From NCBI GenBank assembly GCA_002316795.1, contig DCEE01000025.1, positions 1 through 15,589 of the forward strand: DNA of 15,589 nt, in the 5' to 3' direction. The DNA is from Synergistaceae bacterium UBA1037. GTDB taxonomy: Bacteria > Synergistota > Synergistia > Synergistales > Synergistaceae. This document shows, in pieces, positions 1-7,118 of the stretch (its first letter is position 1; each line of letters starts with the position of its first letter). The notes below the pieces were generated by a model. It saw only the letters and a list, made by a program, of their open reading frames with translations, did not search any database and was not told the origin of the DNA. The position numbers were made by a program, and so were the translations under genes.

Positions 1-1
1 A

Positions 2-808
2 TCATATTCCCAGCAGCCGTCTGGCGTTTTCTCCGAGTATCATCTCTTTCTCCTCTTCCGATATATCGAGTGATCTTATCAGTGATATTTCCTGAGAAGG
101 CAGATGCCACGGATAATCGCTGCCGAAGAGGATCTTCTCGGCTCCGTGCTTTCTTATGATCTCTTTGAGAAGCCCCTTATCAAGCCAGGGCTCCGCGCAG
201 TAAGCCGTATCCATGTAAATGTCAGCCTGTCCTGCAACTGCTTCGAGGACATCTTCAGCCATTTTAAGTCCCCCCAGATGGGCTGCAACTATCCTGAGTC
301 CGGGAAAATTTTTTGCTATTTTCATCATAGACTCAGGCGAGGCGTTCAGCTCATCAGGGAACGAGTAATCAAAACCGACGTGGAAGACAACGATCAGGTT
401 CAGCGCCCGTGCCAGGTCGTAAATTGGGAAGTACTTCTCATCGTCAGCATATATCCTCTGGAGTGCCGGATGGAACTTTATACCCTTAAGTTCTTCATCC
501 GATATCTTCCATACATATTCAAGGGCGTATACCGAACTCGGGAGGACAGAACCAAAGGATATTATCCTCTCGGAATCAGTTTCCTTTGCAAAGCGGAGGA
601 CATTCTCGTGTTGGCTCTCCTTGGTAACGACGTTGAGTACGACGGACCTGTCCACCCCGCATTCATCCATTGTTGAAACAAGCCCGTTCAAGGTGGCAGG
701 GGCCGCGTATCCTACATTGCCATTGGCCGACAAAACTGACATTGCGCGGTCCGCGAAACCGTCAGGAAATATGTGCGTATGGAAATCTATGATCATAGTC
801 CTTATCAT
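2..808 (-). CDS. Metal-dependent amidohydrolase (amidohydrolase-2 / TIM-barrel family)
   Basis: This is a 268-residue cytosolic hydrolase of the amidohydrolase-related superfamily (COG2159/PF04909-like). The substrate cannot be told from the sequence. An FHTH metal-binding motif lies at residues 9-12. Later come a strand ending VVFHVG, a strand ending VAAHLGG, and a C-terminal LFGSDYPWH with the catalytic/metal Asp. This order (HxH, H, H, D) is the signature of the fold. The length is normal and the gene is complete, with its TGA at 2-4. The frame is open back to a TTG at 832. I prefer the ATG at 808, which has an AAAGG-type ribosome site; the ATG at 796 is also possible. A terminator separates it from the upstream receptor gene, and no promoter was recognised for it. 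Family call is firm, specific function unknown. Confidence 0.85.
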   Translation of the reverse strand: MIRTMIIDFHTHIFPDGFADRAMSVLSANGNVGYAAPATLNGLVSTMDECGVDRSVVLNVVTKESQHENVLRFAKETDSERIISFGSVLPSSVYALEYVWKISDEELKGIKFHPALQRIYADDEKYFPIYDLARALNLIVVFHVGFDYSFPDELNASPESMMKIAKNFPGLRIVAAHLGGLKMAEDVLEAVAGQADIYMDTAYCAEPWLDKGLLKEIIRKHGAEKILFGSDYPWHLPSQEISLIRSLDISEEEKEMILGENARRLLGI

Positions 809-858
809 GCCGCCTTTCCTTTGATCCTCCAAACTATATCACAAAAAAGCAGAGGGGG

Positions 859-899
859 AAAAATATTGAGGGCCACCGGTGTGCAGTCCGGGAGCCCTC
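859..899 (-). terminator. Rho-independent terminator after the TonB-dependent receptor
   Basis: Read on the minus strand, GAGGGC (899-894) pairs with GCCCTC (873-868). An internal CCGG/CCGG pairing tightens the loop. The stem is followed by AATATTTTT. It lies directly downstream of the receptor stop codon and should separate that gene from the amidohydrolase. Confidence 0.7.
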
Positions 900-932
900 T
901 GGGAGGAACGGATGACCTATTGTTTCTGTTCT

Positions 933-2903
933 CTAGAATTCATACTGCCAGGAGAGGATGAACTTGCGTTCGGGGTTGATATACCCCTGGCTGTCAAGAA
1001 TAAACTCCCGGTTGAAGATGTTTGTGCAGGAGAGGATCAGCTTGTGTGCTCCCTCTTTCCATGCAACAGAAGCGTTCATTAGGAATATATTGTCATTGTC
1101 ATTATTAAAAGTGACTCCGCTAATCTCTCTGTCTGCATAATAATGGGCGTTAAGTTCAACTGCCCATGGCCCCTTAACGAAATTTAGGCTTCCACTCAGA
1201 TCAAGCCTTGGCATTCCTGACCGAGTCCATTCATCCTCGCCTTCCTTCTTCTCATCTGCGTCTGTCCATGAGATACCCTGTGTGTAGCTCCAGTTCTCAT
1301 GGAAGTTGAACTTCATCTCTGCCTCTATACCCCAGGCCCTGAACTGGTCAAGGTTGACATACTGTCCAGCCCAAGTCGCTGGGTCATATTCATAATTTAT
1401 TTTATCCTCCATATCCATGTAGAATATGCCGAAGCTCCATGGGTTAGCGGCCTTTTCATCCTTTACGCCGATATCGTATGTCCAACCCTTTTCCGGTTTA
1501 AGATCAGGATTTGCTGTTCCCATGCTGCGGATCGGATTCCATATCTGATAAAAACTTGGCATTGAGAAGAACCTTCCCGCTGTCAGATACCATATCTTCC
1601 CGGAAGGGCTCTCCCAGTTTAGTGAAAGCCTCGGGATAAGTTCATTTACATCCTCGCCCTCGTCAACGTTCCAGTGCTCATACCTGAGTCCTATATCAAG
1701 CCCCATTTCTCCGACAGGGACTGAAACTTCAAGATAGGGAGAGATACCATCCCTTGTAAGATCATATGCTTCATCAGTTCCCCAATTTGAATCGCCCGTG
1801 TATTTTGAACTTTCCCGGCGCCACTCAAATCCCCAGACCCCTGTCAGGCCGAATATTTCCTGTTTGCGGTTGAAGACCAACCCCCACGAGGAATCTTCAT
1901 ATCCATAATTGCCGAAACTCATCCCTGCAGGATCAGATACATAGGAATAATCCCTGTCGTTCTTGTTGTAATAGATCCTTCCTGAGCTCTCTTCGTCTTT
2001 ATACGAGAGATTAAAGCGCTGATACTTATTTTTCTGAGTGTTATTCTCAATAAAAATTGTGGAAGAATATGAGTCATAGTTCTCGTAATTCCACTCTGAA
2101 TCAAAGTCTCCCCATGCACCTGAAAATGCCCACTTTCCCTTCTCTATTCCAAAAACAAAGTCATTCCCTCGATAGTCAGTCGCCTTGTCATATGTGCCAT
2201 CATTGCTGTAAGGTCTTTTACGAATATTTATTTCAGAATTTTCAACAGTTTTTGTATATCCGACAGTGATCCTGACATCGTCACTCAGGACTGCCGTCCC
2301 TCTTACAGAACCCCTGAACCATCCGTGGCTCCCGCCTTCAATAAGCAGAGTTCCGCCTGACTCTTCCATACCTTTTTGGGTGATTATATTTATGACTCCT
2401 CCGGCAGCGTTGGATCCGTAGACGGCAGAGCTTGCACCCTTAACAACTTCTATTCTCTCAATGGACTCAAGGGGGACAGTTCTGAGGTCAAAGGGGGAGC
2501 CCATTACTCCCGACCCATAACTGGATGTCATGAAGGGGATGCCGTCGACCAGCAGGAGGACCTCTGATGTAAGGCCCCTTACTACTACGCTCTTGTCAAG
2601 GACGGAAGCAGAGCTGTTTCTGAGGCCGTTGACCCCGGGCACTCTGTCGAGGACTTCCTGGGTGCTCCTGGCACCGCTCATCTCTATCTCCTCTTTGGTG
2701 ATAACATAGGCGGGGGCAGGGACCTCAGTGATGTCCTCAGCCAGGCGCGATCCGGTGACCTCGACCCTGGCTACCTCCTGCACCTCTTCTTTCTTATCGC
2801 CGCTGACGGCCTCTGCCGATGTCTCGGCAAAAGCGGCAGAGGAAGATGCCATTATAAACACGACCATGGGTATAAGGCTGTACTTTCTGATCTTACTGAA
2901 CAC
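933..2903 (-). CDS. btuB: TonB-dependent outer-membrane receptor, probable cobamide (BtuB-like) transporter
   Basis: This 656-residue beta-barrel receptor should carry a corrinoid across the outer membrane with energy from TonB. It has a signal peptide (basic start, hydrophobic core, SSAAFA-type cleavage site near residue 27). A plug domain covers roughly residues 45-155, with VEVTGSR near its start, the VVVRGL and LLLVDGIP strands, and VEVVKGASSAVYGSNAAGGVINI-like family signature text (here beginning IERIEVVKGASS). A strand-rich barrel full of Trp/Tyr follows, and the protein ends in Phe as outer-membrane barrels do. The frame is open to a GTG at 2912, but GGAG sits 8 bases before the GTG at 2903, so I use that start. 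Substrate is inferred from the cobalamin riboswitch in its leader and from the btuFDC-exbBD-tonB operon elsewhere in the window. Receptor family is certain; cobamide specificity is likely. Confidence 0.87.
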   Translation of the reverse strand: MFSKIRKYSLIPMVVFIMASSSAAFAETSAEAVSGDKKEEVQEVARVEVTGSRLAEDITEVPAPAYVITKEEIEMSGARSTQEVLDRVPGVNGLRNSSASVLDKSVVVRGLTSEVLLLVDGIPFMTSSYGSGVMGSPFDLRTVPLESIERIEVVKGASSAVYGSNAAGGVINIITQKGMEESGGTLLIEGGSHGWFRGSVRGTAVLSDDVRITVGYTKTVENSEINIRKRPYSNDGTYDKATDYRGNDFVFGIEKGKWAFSGAWGDFDSEWNYENYDSYSSTIFIENNTQKNKYQRFNLSYKDEESSGRIYYNKNDRDYSYVSDPAGMSFGNYGYEDSSWGLVFNRKQEIFGLTGVWGFEWRRESSKYTGDSNWGTDEAYDLTRDGISPYLEVSVPVGEMGLDIGLRYEHWNVDEGEDVNELIPRLSLNWESPSGKIWYLTAGRFFSMPSFYQIWNPIRSMGTANPDLKPEKGWTYDIGVKDEKAANPWSFGIFYMDMEDKINYEYDPATWAGQYVNLDQFRAWGIEAEMKFNFHENWSYTQGISWTDADEKKEGEDEWTRSGMPRLDLSGSLNFVKGPWAVELNAHYYADREISGVTFNNDNDNIFLMNASVAWKEGAHKLILSCTNIFNREFILDSQGYINPERKFILSWQYEF

Positions 2904-2999
2904 TTTCAACACTCCTTTTTAAAAAACTATGCCTGGTTATATGACCGGATGTTTTCTCTCTAATCTTCCCTGATGCCTCACTCCTCCAGTACTCCTCCC

Positions 3000-3036
3000 A
3001 AAAAAGAGGGATCCCCTTGATATCGGGGACCCCTCT
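3000..3036 (-). terminator. Intrinsic terminator of the receptor riboswitch leader
   Basis: A 12-pair stem with one G-U pair (3036-3025 with 3016-3005) and an 8-base loop is followed on the minus strand by a run of six T. It lies between the cobalamin aptamer and the receptor gene, so it is most simply the expression platform by which bound cobalamin stops transcription. Confidence 0.88.
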
Positions 3037-3121
3037 GTGACAAACATTTAATGTATGGCAGGTCTTCCTGCAGACATATGGTTTGCCGCCTCTCGCCCAC
3101 GCGATGATCAACAATTCGGTC

Positions 3122-3255
3122 TTTCAGCAGGTCTCCTGGCTTCCGTTCATTCTACTCCCGTGCCTTCCCATCCTCAGACAGTGGCTTATTACGGTTTCGT
3201 CGCGGTCACAGTAGCGGGGCTGCTCCGGCATTTTACCGGATTCCCTTGACTGAAA
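3122..3255 (-). promoter_or_regulatory. Cobalamin riboswitch (long form) controlling the TonB-dependent receptor
   Basis: Read on the minus strand, the closing helix P1 is TTTCAG (3255-3250) with CTGAAA (3127-3122). The conserved core follows in order: GGGAATCCGGT, then GCCCCGCTACTGT, then GCCACTG and GGGAAGGC, ending in the B12 box AGCCAGGAGACC around 3130-3141. The peripheral arm between the core elements is fully developed, as in adenosylcobalamin-type aptamers. A terminator hairpin follows, which implies ligand-dependent transcription termination. A downstream hairpin (GCAGG 3058-3062 with CCTGC 3067-3071) repeats the GACCTGC of the aptamer's 3' strand and may take part in switching. Confidence 0.93.
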
Positions 3256-3283
3256 TTCCATGACGCTATTCGATTGTCAGTAA

Positions 3284-3312
3284 GTTTTACCCCATGCCCG
3301 GTCCAATGTCAA
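3284..3312 (-). promoter_or_regulatory. Sigma-70-type promoter of the receptor leader
   Basis: On the minus strand a perfect TTGACA (3312-3307) is followed by 17 bases and TAAAAC (3289-3284). Transcription would start about 20 bases before the riboswitch P1 helix, as expected. It is back to back with the feo promoter, the two -35 boxes lying about 40 bases apart. Confidence 0.7.
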
Positions 3313-3354
3313 GCAGGTCGAAGATCCCGGAAAAAAATCTTTCATAAATGCCTG

Positions 3355-3384
3355 TTGACATTTTTTCCAAAGGAGTGTTAAAAT
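3355..3384 (+). promoter_or_regulatory. Sigma-70-type promoter of the feoA-feoA-feoB unit
   Basis: A perfect TTGACA (3355-3360), an 18-base spacer and TAAAAT (3379-3384) lie upstream of the first feoA. The predicted start site falls inside or next to the palindromic repeats at 3393-3422, a classic place for repression. Confidence 0.7.
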
Positions 3385-3392
3385 TCACTATG

Positions 3393-3422
3393 GTTAGCAA
3401 TGGCTAATTATCGATAGCTAAC
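3393..3422 (+). promoter_or_regulatory. Putative metalloregulator operator at the feo promoter
   Basis: Three related half-sites occur: GTTAGC (3393-3398), GCTAAT (3403-3408) and GCTAAC (3417-3422). The first pair forms TTAGC-AATG-GCTAA, and the first and third are perfect complements. The half-sites recall DtxR-family (iron/manganese) boxes, which also use TTAG/CTAA arms. They overlap the likely start of transcription. No DtxR-family gene lies in the window, so the binding protein is an inference. Confidence 0.6.
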
Positions 3423-3443
3423 TACTATGTTGGAGGGATCGGT

Positions 3444-3653
3444 ATGCCAGTCAATTTCTTGTCACCCGGAATGCAAGGCTGTGTCAAAAGGATCACCGGA
3501 CGAGATGATACAAGACGCTTCCTCGAGAGCCTGGGGCTTGTACCCGGAGGCTGTGTCACAATGATCTCTTCTGCAGGCGACAACGTCATACTTGGGGTCA
3601 GGGGAACAAGGATCGCGATCAGCAGGAAACTGGCTGACCGGATACACATATAG
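3444..3653 (+). CDS. feoA: FeoA-family small cytosolic protein (first copy)
   Basis: This is a 69-residue SH3-like FeoA-domain protein that would assist FeoB in ferrous-iron uptake. The shape is typical: an N-terminal strand with CVKRITG, a short helix with RRFLESLGLVPGG, then ISSAGDNVILGVRGTRIAISRKLADRI, which is the hallmark LG-[LI]-x-PG and G-x-x-I-A-[LI]-x-x-x-x-A pattern of FeoA. Start chosen at the ATG with GGAGG eight bases upstream. It is first in the unit, 17 bases before a second feoA. The two copies are clearly different in sequence, so they are not a recent duplication. Domain call is firm; the separate role of this copy is unknown. Confidence 0.85.
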   Translation: MPVNFLSPGMQGCVKRITGRDDTRRFLESLGLVPGGCVTMISSAGDNVILGVRGTRIAISRKLADRIHI

Positions 3654-3670
3654 AAAACGGAGGGATCCAT

Positions 3671-3892
3671 ATGAAAGTACTCAGGGATACCGGCTGCGGC
3701 GAGAGAGTCAGAGTGAAAGGCATAAACGGCACGGGACCGCTTAAGAGAAGGATAATGGATATGGGCATAACAAAGGGGACGGAACTTATTGTCAGAAAGG
3801 TAGCTCCGCTCGGTGACCCCGTTGAGATCACAGTCAGAGGATACGAGCTCTCGCTCAGAAAGGCCGACGCGGAGATCATTGAGGTCGAATAG
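3671..3892 (+). CDS. feoA: FeoA-family small cytosolic protein (second copy)
   Basis: This is a 73-residue FeoA-domain protein, probably the partner of the FeoB that follows. It shows GERVRVKGING, then LKRRIMDMGITKGTELIV, then APLGDPVEITVRGYELSLRKADAEII, matching the canonical FeoA layout better than the first copy (the MG[IL]xxGxx[IL] and PLGDPxx[IV] motifs are both present). A GGAGG site lies seven bases before its ATG. Between it and feoB are about 94 bases holding a weak hairpin with a T run and a perfect palindrome, so feoB may be adjusted separately from the feoA pair. Confidence 0.92.
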   Translation: MKVLRDTGCGERVRVKGINGTGPLKRRIMDMGITKGTELIVRKVAPLGDPVEITVRGYELSLRKADAEIIEVE

Positions 3893-3920
3893 AAACAGTC
3901 GGTAATTTACAGTCAGTGAC

Positions 3921-3943
3921 GGGGGCAAGGACCCCATTTTTTT
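3921..3943 (+). terminator. Weak hairpin with T tract between feoA and feoB (possible attenuator)
   Basis: GGGG (3921-3924) can pair with CCCC (3932-3935) over a 7-base loop. The stem is followed by ATTTTTTT. The stem is short, so termination would be partial at most. Its place inside the unit suggests lowered transcription into feoB, but this is an inference. Confidence 0.35.
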
Positions 3944-3953
3944 AAAACATACC

Positions 3954-3971
3954 AGTTAGCTAATGCTAACT
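3954..3971 (+). promoter_or_regulatory. Perfect palindrome immediately upstream of feoB (second putative operator)
   Basis: AGTTAGC (3954-3960), TAAT, GCTAACT (3965-3971) is a perfect 7-4-7 inverted repeat. It uses the same GTTAGC/GCTAAC half-sites as the repeats at the feoA promoter and ends only three bases before the feoB GGAGG ribosome site. The same regulator may bind both places. No convincing -35/-10 pair was seen for a separate feoB promoter. Confidence 0.6.
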
Positions 3972-3986
3972 AACGGAGGTCGGCTT

Positions 3987-6176
3987 ATGGGACTCAAAAT
4001 AGCACTTATAGGAAACCCGAACAGCGGAAAGACTACTATGTTCAACGCTGTAACAGGAAGCACCCAATATGTAGGCAACTGGCCGGGTGTGACGGTAGAA
4101 AAAAAAGAAGGTGCGGTCAGGGGACACAAGGATGCTCTTCTGGTCGACCTCCCCGGAGTTTATTCGCTCTCTCCGTACACCCTTGAGGAGCGGATCACAC
4201 GGGAATTCCTGACAAACGGAAGGCCCGACGCAGTAATAAACATCGTTGATTCTACAAATATCGAGAGAAGCCTCTACCTGACAACGGAGCTTCTGGAGAT
4301 GGAGATACCCGTAATAGTCGCACTTAATATGACGGACGCAGCAGAAAAGGCCGGGATAATGATCGATGAAGTCAAACTTTCGGAACGTCTGGGATGCAGG
4401 GTAGTAAAGACATCGGCATCCGAGGGCACCGGCATCGGGGAACTCGTCAAAAGCATCCTCGAAGTGGCCACCCTGAAGGAGAGACCGGTAAAACGCCCCC
4501 TTTTCGGCAGCGATGCAGAGGATACGCTTGAACTTATAAGAGAGAGGGCGTCAAGGCATACTGAAGGGATGCCGGAAAGGTGGCTCTCGGTCAACCTCTT
4601 CAGCAGGGACCCCATACTCCGCGGCAGGCTTCCACTCTGCGAAGAGGACATTGAACGGATCGACAGGCTGATAGGTCTCTGCGAGGAAAAACTTGACGAC
4701 GACTCCGAGAGCATCATAGCCAACGAACGCTACAGGTACATAGACTGCATCCTCGAAGGAACCCTTATTAAAAGGGGAACGGGGTCGCTTTCCATATCCG
4801 ACAGGATAGACATGGTGCTTACCAACAGGCTTCTGGGTCTCCCCATTTTTTTCATGATAATGTGGGGCATCTATTATGTTTCGATACAGACTCTTGGGGA
4901 TATGACCATCGGGTGGACAGAGGAACTTTTCGGAGGGATCTCCGAGAGTGTATCTGCCATGCTTATTTCCGGAAATGCCGCAGAGTGGCTGCATGCGCTG
5001 GTGACAGACGGCATCATCGGCGGAGTCGGAGCAGTTCTTGGATTCGTTCCGCAGCTGATGATCCTGTTCCTCTTCATATCCTTGCTGGAGGACTGCGGGT
5101 ACATGGCCAGGGTAGCCTTCATTATGGACAGGATATTCCGCCAGTTCGGCCTCTCTGGAAAATCCTTTATTCCCATGCTTGTGGGGACCGGCTGTTCGGT
5201 CCCGGGCATCATGGCTTCAAGGACCATTGAGAACGAATCGGACCGGAGGCTGACTATAATGCTCACACCCTTCGTGCCATGCGGCGCAAAGCTGCCTGTT
5301 TTCGCACTCTTTGCCGCCTCCTTTTTCCCGGAAAGTTCGTGGGTGGCACCTTCGATGTACATGATAGGGATCAGCATGGTCATAGTTTCAGGGGTACTCC
5401 TGAAGAAGACGGATCTCTTCGGCGGAGAACCGGCGCCCTTCGTAATGGAACTTCCATCCTACCGGATGCCGAAGCCGAAAGGTGTGTTCATCCACATGTG
5501 GGAGCGGGCCAGGGCATTCATAGTAAAAGCAGGGACAATAATATTCTTTGCGGCGGGACTGATCTGGTTCCTCCAGGCATTCAGCTGGTCACTGCAGATG
5601 GTGGAGCCTGACGAAAGCATACTGGCATCCATAGGCAGCTTTATGTCGCCCGTATTCAGGCCTCTAGGGTTCGGCAACTGGCAGTCGTCAGTGGCTGTTG
5701 TTACGGGCTTCCTTGCAAAAGAGGCGGTAGTATCGACTTACGGCGTCCTGCTGGGGGTCGGTGAAGTTCTCGAAGACGATCCGGTGCTTGTCTCACAAAT
5801 ATCCCGGATATTCACCCCCGTGAGTGCCTACGCTTTCATGGTCTTCACCCTTCTTGCCCCCCCGTGCTTCGCGGCGCTCGGGGCGATAAGAAGCGAGATG
5901 CGTTCATGGAAGTGGACATTGTTTGCGATCGCCTGGCAGACAGGACTTGCCTACCTGCTCTCAATGCTGATTTACCAGGTCGGCGGCATAATATTTGAAG
6001 GAAAGGACTTGAGCGGAATGACAACAGCGATATTGGGATCTTTGGTAATAATTGCTATGGGGCTCTCGCTCTACAGGATCATCAAAAACAGCATTTCAGG
6101 AAAATGCGGCTGCGGGTCAGGGTGCGGCGGCGGATGTGCAGGCTGCGGCGCGGCAAAGGCAGGCCATTCAAAATAA
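3987..6176 (+). CDS. feoB: Ferrous iron transport protein B (FeoB)
   Basis: This 729-residue inner-membrane protein imports Fe(II). The N-terminal G domain has G1 GNPNSGKTT (residues 9-17), the switch segment NWPGVTVEKKEG with G2 Thr36, G3 DLPG (54-57), G4 NMTD (114-117) and a G5-like SASEGTG. A spacer domain follows, then a membrane region from about residue 275 with the family's Gate motifs around GCSVPG and PCGAKLPVFA and again PPCFAALGAIRSE. The C-terminus carries a short Cys/Gly tail with five cysteines (CGCG, CGGGC, CGC pattern), a known feature of many FeoB proteins. An in-frame ATG at 3963 lies inside the palindrome; I choose 3987, which has GGAGG seven bases upstream. Length is normal. 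Confidence 0.97.
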   Translation: MGLKIALIGNPNSGKTTMFNAVTGSTQYVGNWPGVTVEKKEGAVRGHKDALLVDLPGVYSLSPYTLEERITREFLTNGRPDAVINIVDSTNIERSLYLTTELLEMEIPVIVALNMTDAAEKAGIMIDEVKLSERLGCRVVKTSASEGTGIGELVKSILEVATLKERPVKRPLFGSDAEDTLELIRERASRHTEGMPERWLSVNLFSRDPILRGRLPLCEEDIERIDRLIGLCEEKLDDDSESIIANERYRYIDCILEGTLIKRGTGSLSISDRIDMVLTNRLLGLPIFFMIMWGIYYVSIQTLGDMTIGWTEELFGGISESVSAMLISGNAAEWLHALVTDGIIGGVGAVLGFVPQLMILFLFISLLEDCGYMARVAFIMDRIFRQFGLSGKSFIPMLVGTGCSVPGIMASRTIENESDRRLTIMLTPFVPCGAKLPVFALFAASFFPESSWVAPSMYMIGISMVIVSGVLLKKTDLFGGEPAPFVMELPSYRMPKPKGVFIHMWERARAFIVKAGTIIFFAAGLIWFLQAFSWSLQMVEPDESILASIGSFMSPVFRPLGFGNWQSSVAVVTGFLAKEAVVSTYGVLLGVGEVLEDDPVLVSQISRIFTPVSAYAFMVFTLLAPPCFAALGAIRSEMRSWKWTLFAIAWQTGLAYLLSMLIYQVGGIIFEGKDLSGMTTAILGSLVIIAMGLSLYRIIKNSISGKCGCGSGCGGGCAGCGAAKAGHSK

Positions 6177-6184
6177 CTTGCCGG

Positions 6185-6216
6185 GTGCGGGACTGCACCT
6201 CCTTACAGTTCCGCAC
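6185..6216 (+). other. Hairpin downstream of feoB
   Basis: GTGCGGGACTG (6185-6195) pairs along 11 positions with CAGTTCCGCAC (6206-6216), one pair being G-U. No T tract follows, so it is a structured 3' end or a transcription/decay barrier rather than the terminator itself, which lies 26 bases further on. Confidence 0.55.
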
Positions 6217-6241
6217 GCAATTAAGATACTCTCCTTCCTCC

Positions 6242-6280
6242 GCTTCGTGGGATTTCACCGTCCCACGAAGCTCTCTTTTA
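6242..6280 (+). terminator. Rho-independent terminator of the feo unit
   Basis: A perfect 11-pair stem (6242-6252 with 6261-6271, GCTTCGTGGGA arm) with an 8-base loop is followed by TCTCTTTTA. It lies between the convergent feoB and cbiR genes. The T run favours the plus direction. Confidence 0.8.
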
Positions 6281-6311
6281 CCCTAAAGAAGCAGTGGCGG
6301 GAATACCGTTT

Positions 6312-7097
6312 TCAGGCCCGCATCTTTTTCAAAACGCTGAGAGACCGGTCATAGTCTCCTTCGAACACTTCCAGGGTCATTACCCTATCTTCTCCCCCTG
6401 ACATCATTCCGCTTACCGATCTGAAAAGCTCGGGATCCATGTATGAGAGGTCCCTGTGATCGGTACCGTCCGGCATCACTCCGTGGACATGGATTACCTT
6501 TACGGCAGCTGCTGACCTTAGCGTCGTCTCATGTACGGGACGCCCGCATTTTATCAGATGTCCGACATCAAGGCATATCGAAGTCCCCGCGGAATCTGCG
6601 AGGTGCTCGATATAGCGCGGATCGAAGTCCAGCGTTTCCATGCATATCTTTCTCCTGTCGTCTGCAGCAGAAGCGATCTTTTCTGCCGAAATCAGGCTTT
6701 TTTCGATCCAGGCGTCTATATCGGGGCTTGGCGGATCGCCCCTCTTCTCACCAACTATGTGCAGTATCCACGCAAATGGATCGAGATCCTCAAAAAGATC
6801 CAGGGTCCTGAGGCACTTCTCTTCCCTTTCTCTCAACACTTCAGTCGGGGCATATACGCATATGTCGGCAGGGAAATGCACCGTGCAGGACATTCCCAGC
6901 TCGCCGCAGAGGTCCTTCAGGGCACGGACTTCATCCTTTGCAGGCATGTTGGAGTGTTCCGGGGTATCGAATAGGACGATTTCCATATCGCTGACTTCAT
7001 TTGAGAGGTAGCGAAGATTGTCGGCAAAGGTCCCGGGGATCACCCATGATGTTCCGCCCAGGCGCAAACCGTTGCCCTCAAGAGCTCTTCTTATCAT
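6312..7097 (-). CDS. cbiR: Probable cobamide-remodelling phosphodiesterase CbiR (AP endonuclease 2 / xylose isomerase-like TIM barrel)
   Basis: This is a 261-residue TIM-barrel metalloenzyme. The expected metal ligands of the AP endonuclease 2 superfamily are visible: H74, H113 (LHIVG), E154 (METLDFDP), D177/H180 (CLDVGH), H203 and H205 (IHVHG), H214 and E243 (TLEVFE). The start, RLGGTSWVIPGTFADNLRYL followed by SDMEIVLFD, closely matches my memory of CbiR proteins (LGTTSY-I-P-D-I--N, VELVLFE). CbiR, described in Akkermansia, hydrolyses the nucleotide-loop phosphodiester of cobamides to give cobinamide for rebuilding. The ATG at 7097 has GGTGG upstream. It begins 21 bases after the ZnuB-like gene and ends the fur-znu operon. 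The fold is certain. The CbiR identity rests on recalled similarity plus the cobamide-rich surroundings; a sugar isomerase is the alternative. Confidence 0.72.
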   Translation of the reverse strand: MIRRALEGNGLRLGGTSWVIPGTFADNLRYLSNEVSDMEIVLFDTPEHSNMPAKDEVRALKDLCGELGMSCTVHFPADICVYAPTEVLREREEKCLRTLDLFEDLDPFAWILHIVGEKRGDPPSPDIDAWIEKSLISAEKIASAADDRRKICMETLDFDPRYIEHLADSAGTSICLDVGHLIKCGRPVHETTLRSAAAVKVIHVHGVMPDGTDHRDLSYMDPELFRSVSGMMSGGEDRVMTLEVFEGDYDRSLSVLKKMRA

Positions 7098-7118
7098 CAA
7101 TATCCACCATTCTTCAGT

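Noticed and set aside
2893..3114. 73-codon minus-strand frame upstream of the receptor
   Set aside because: It lies across the riboswitch terminator and leader, which explain the conservation; no ribosome site of note.
3425..3937. 170-codon minus-strand frame opposite the feoA genes
   Set aside because: It covers two well-supported feoA genes with correct ribosome sites on the plus strand, and its Ser/Pro/Leu-rich product shows no domain.
4551..5383. Long minus-strand frames opposite feoB
   Set aside because: They are antisense shadows of a gene with strong codon bias and full domain content; no ribosome sites or domains.
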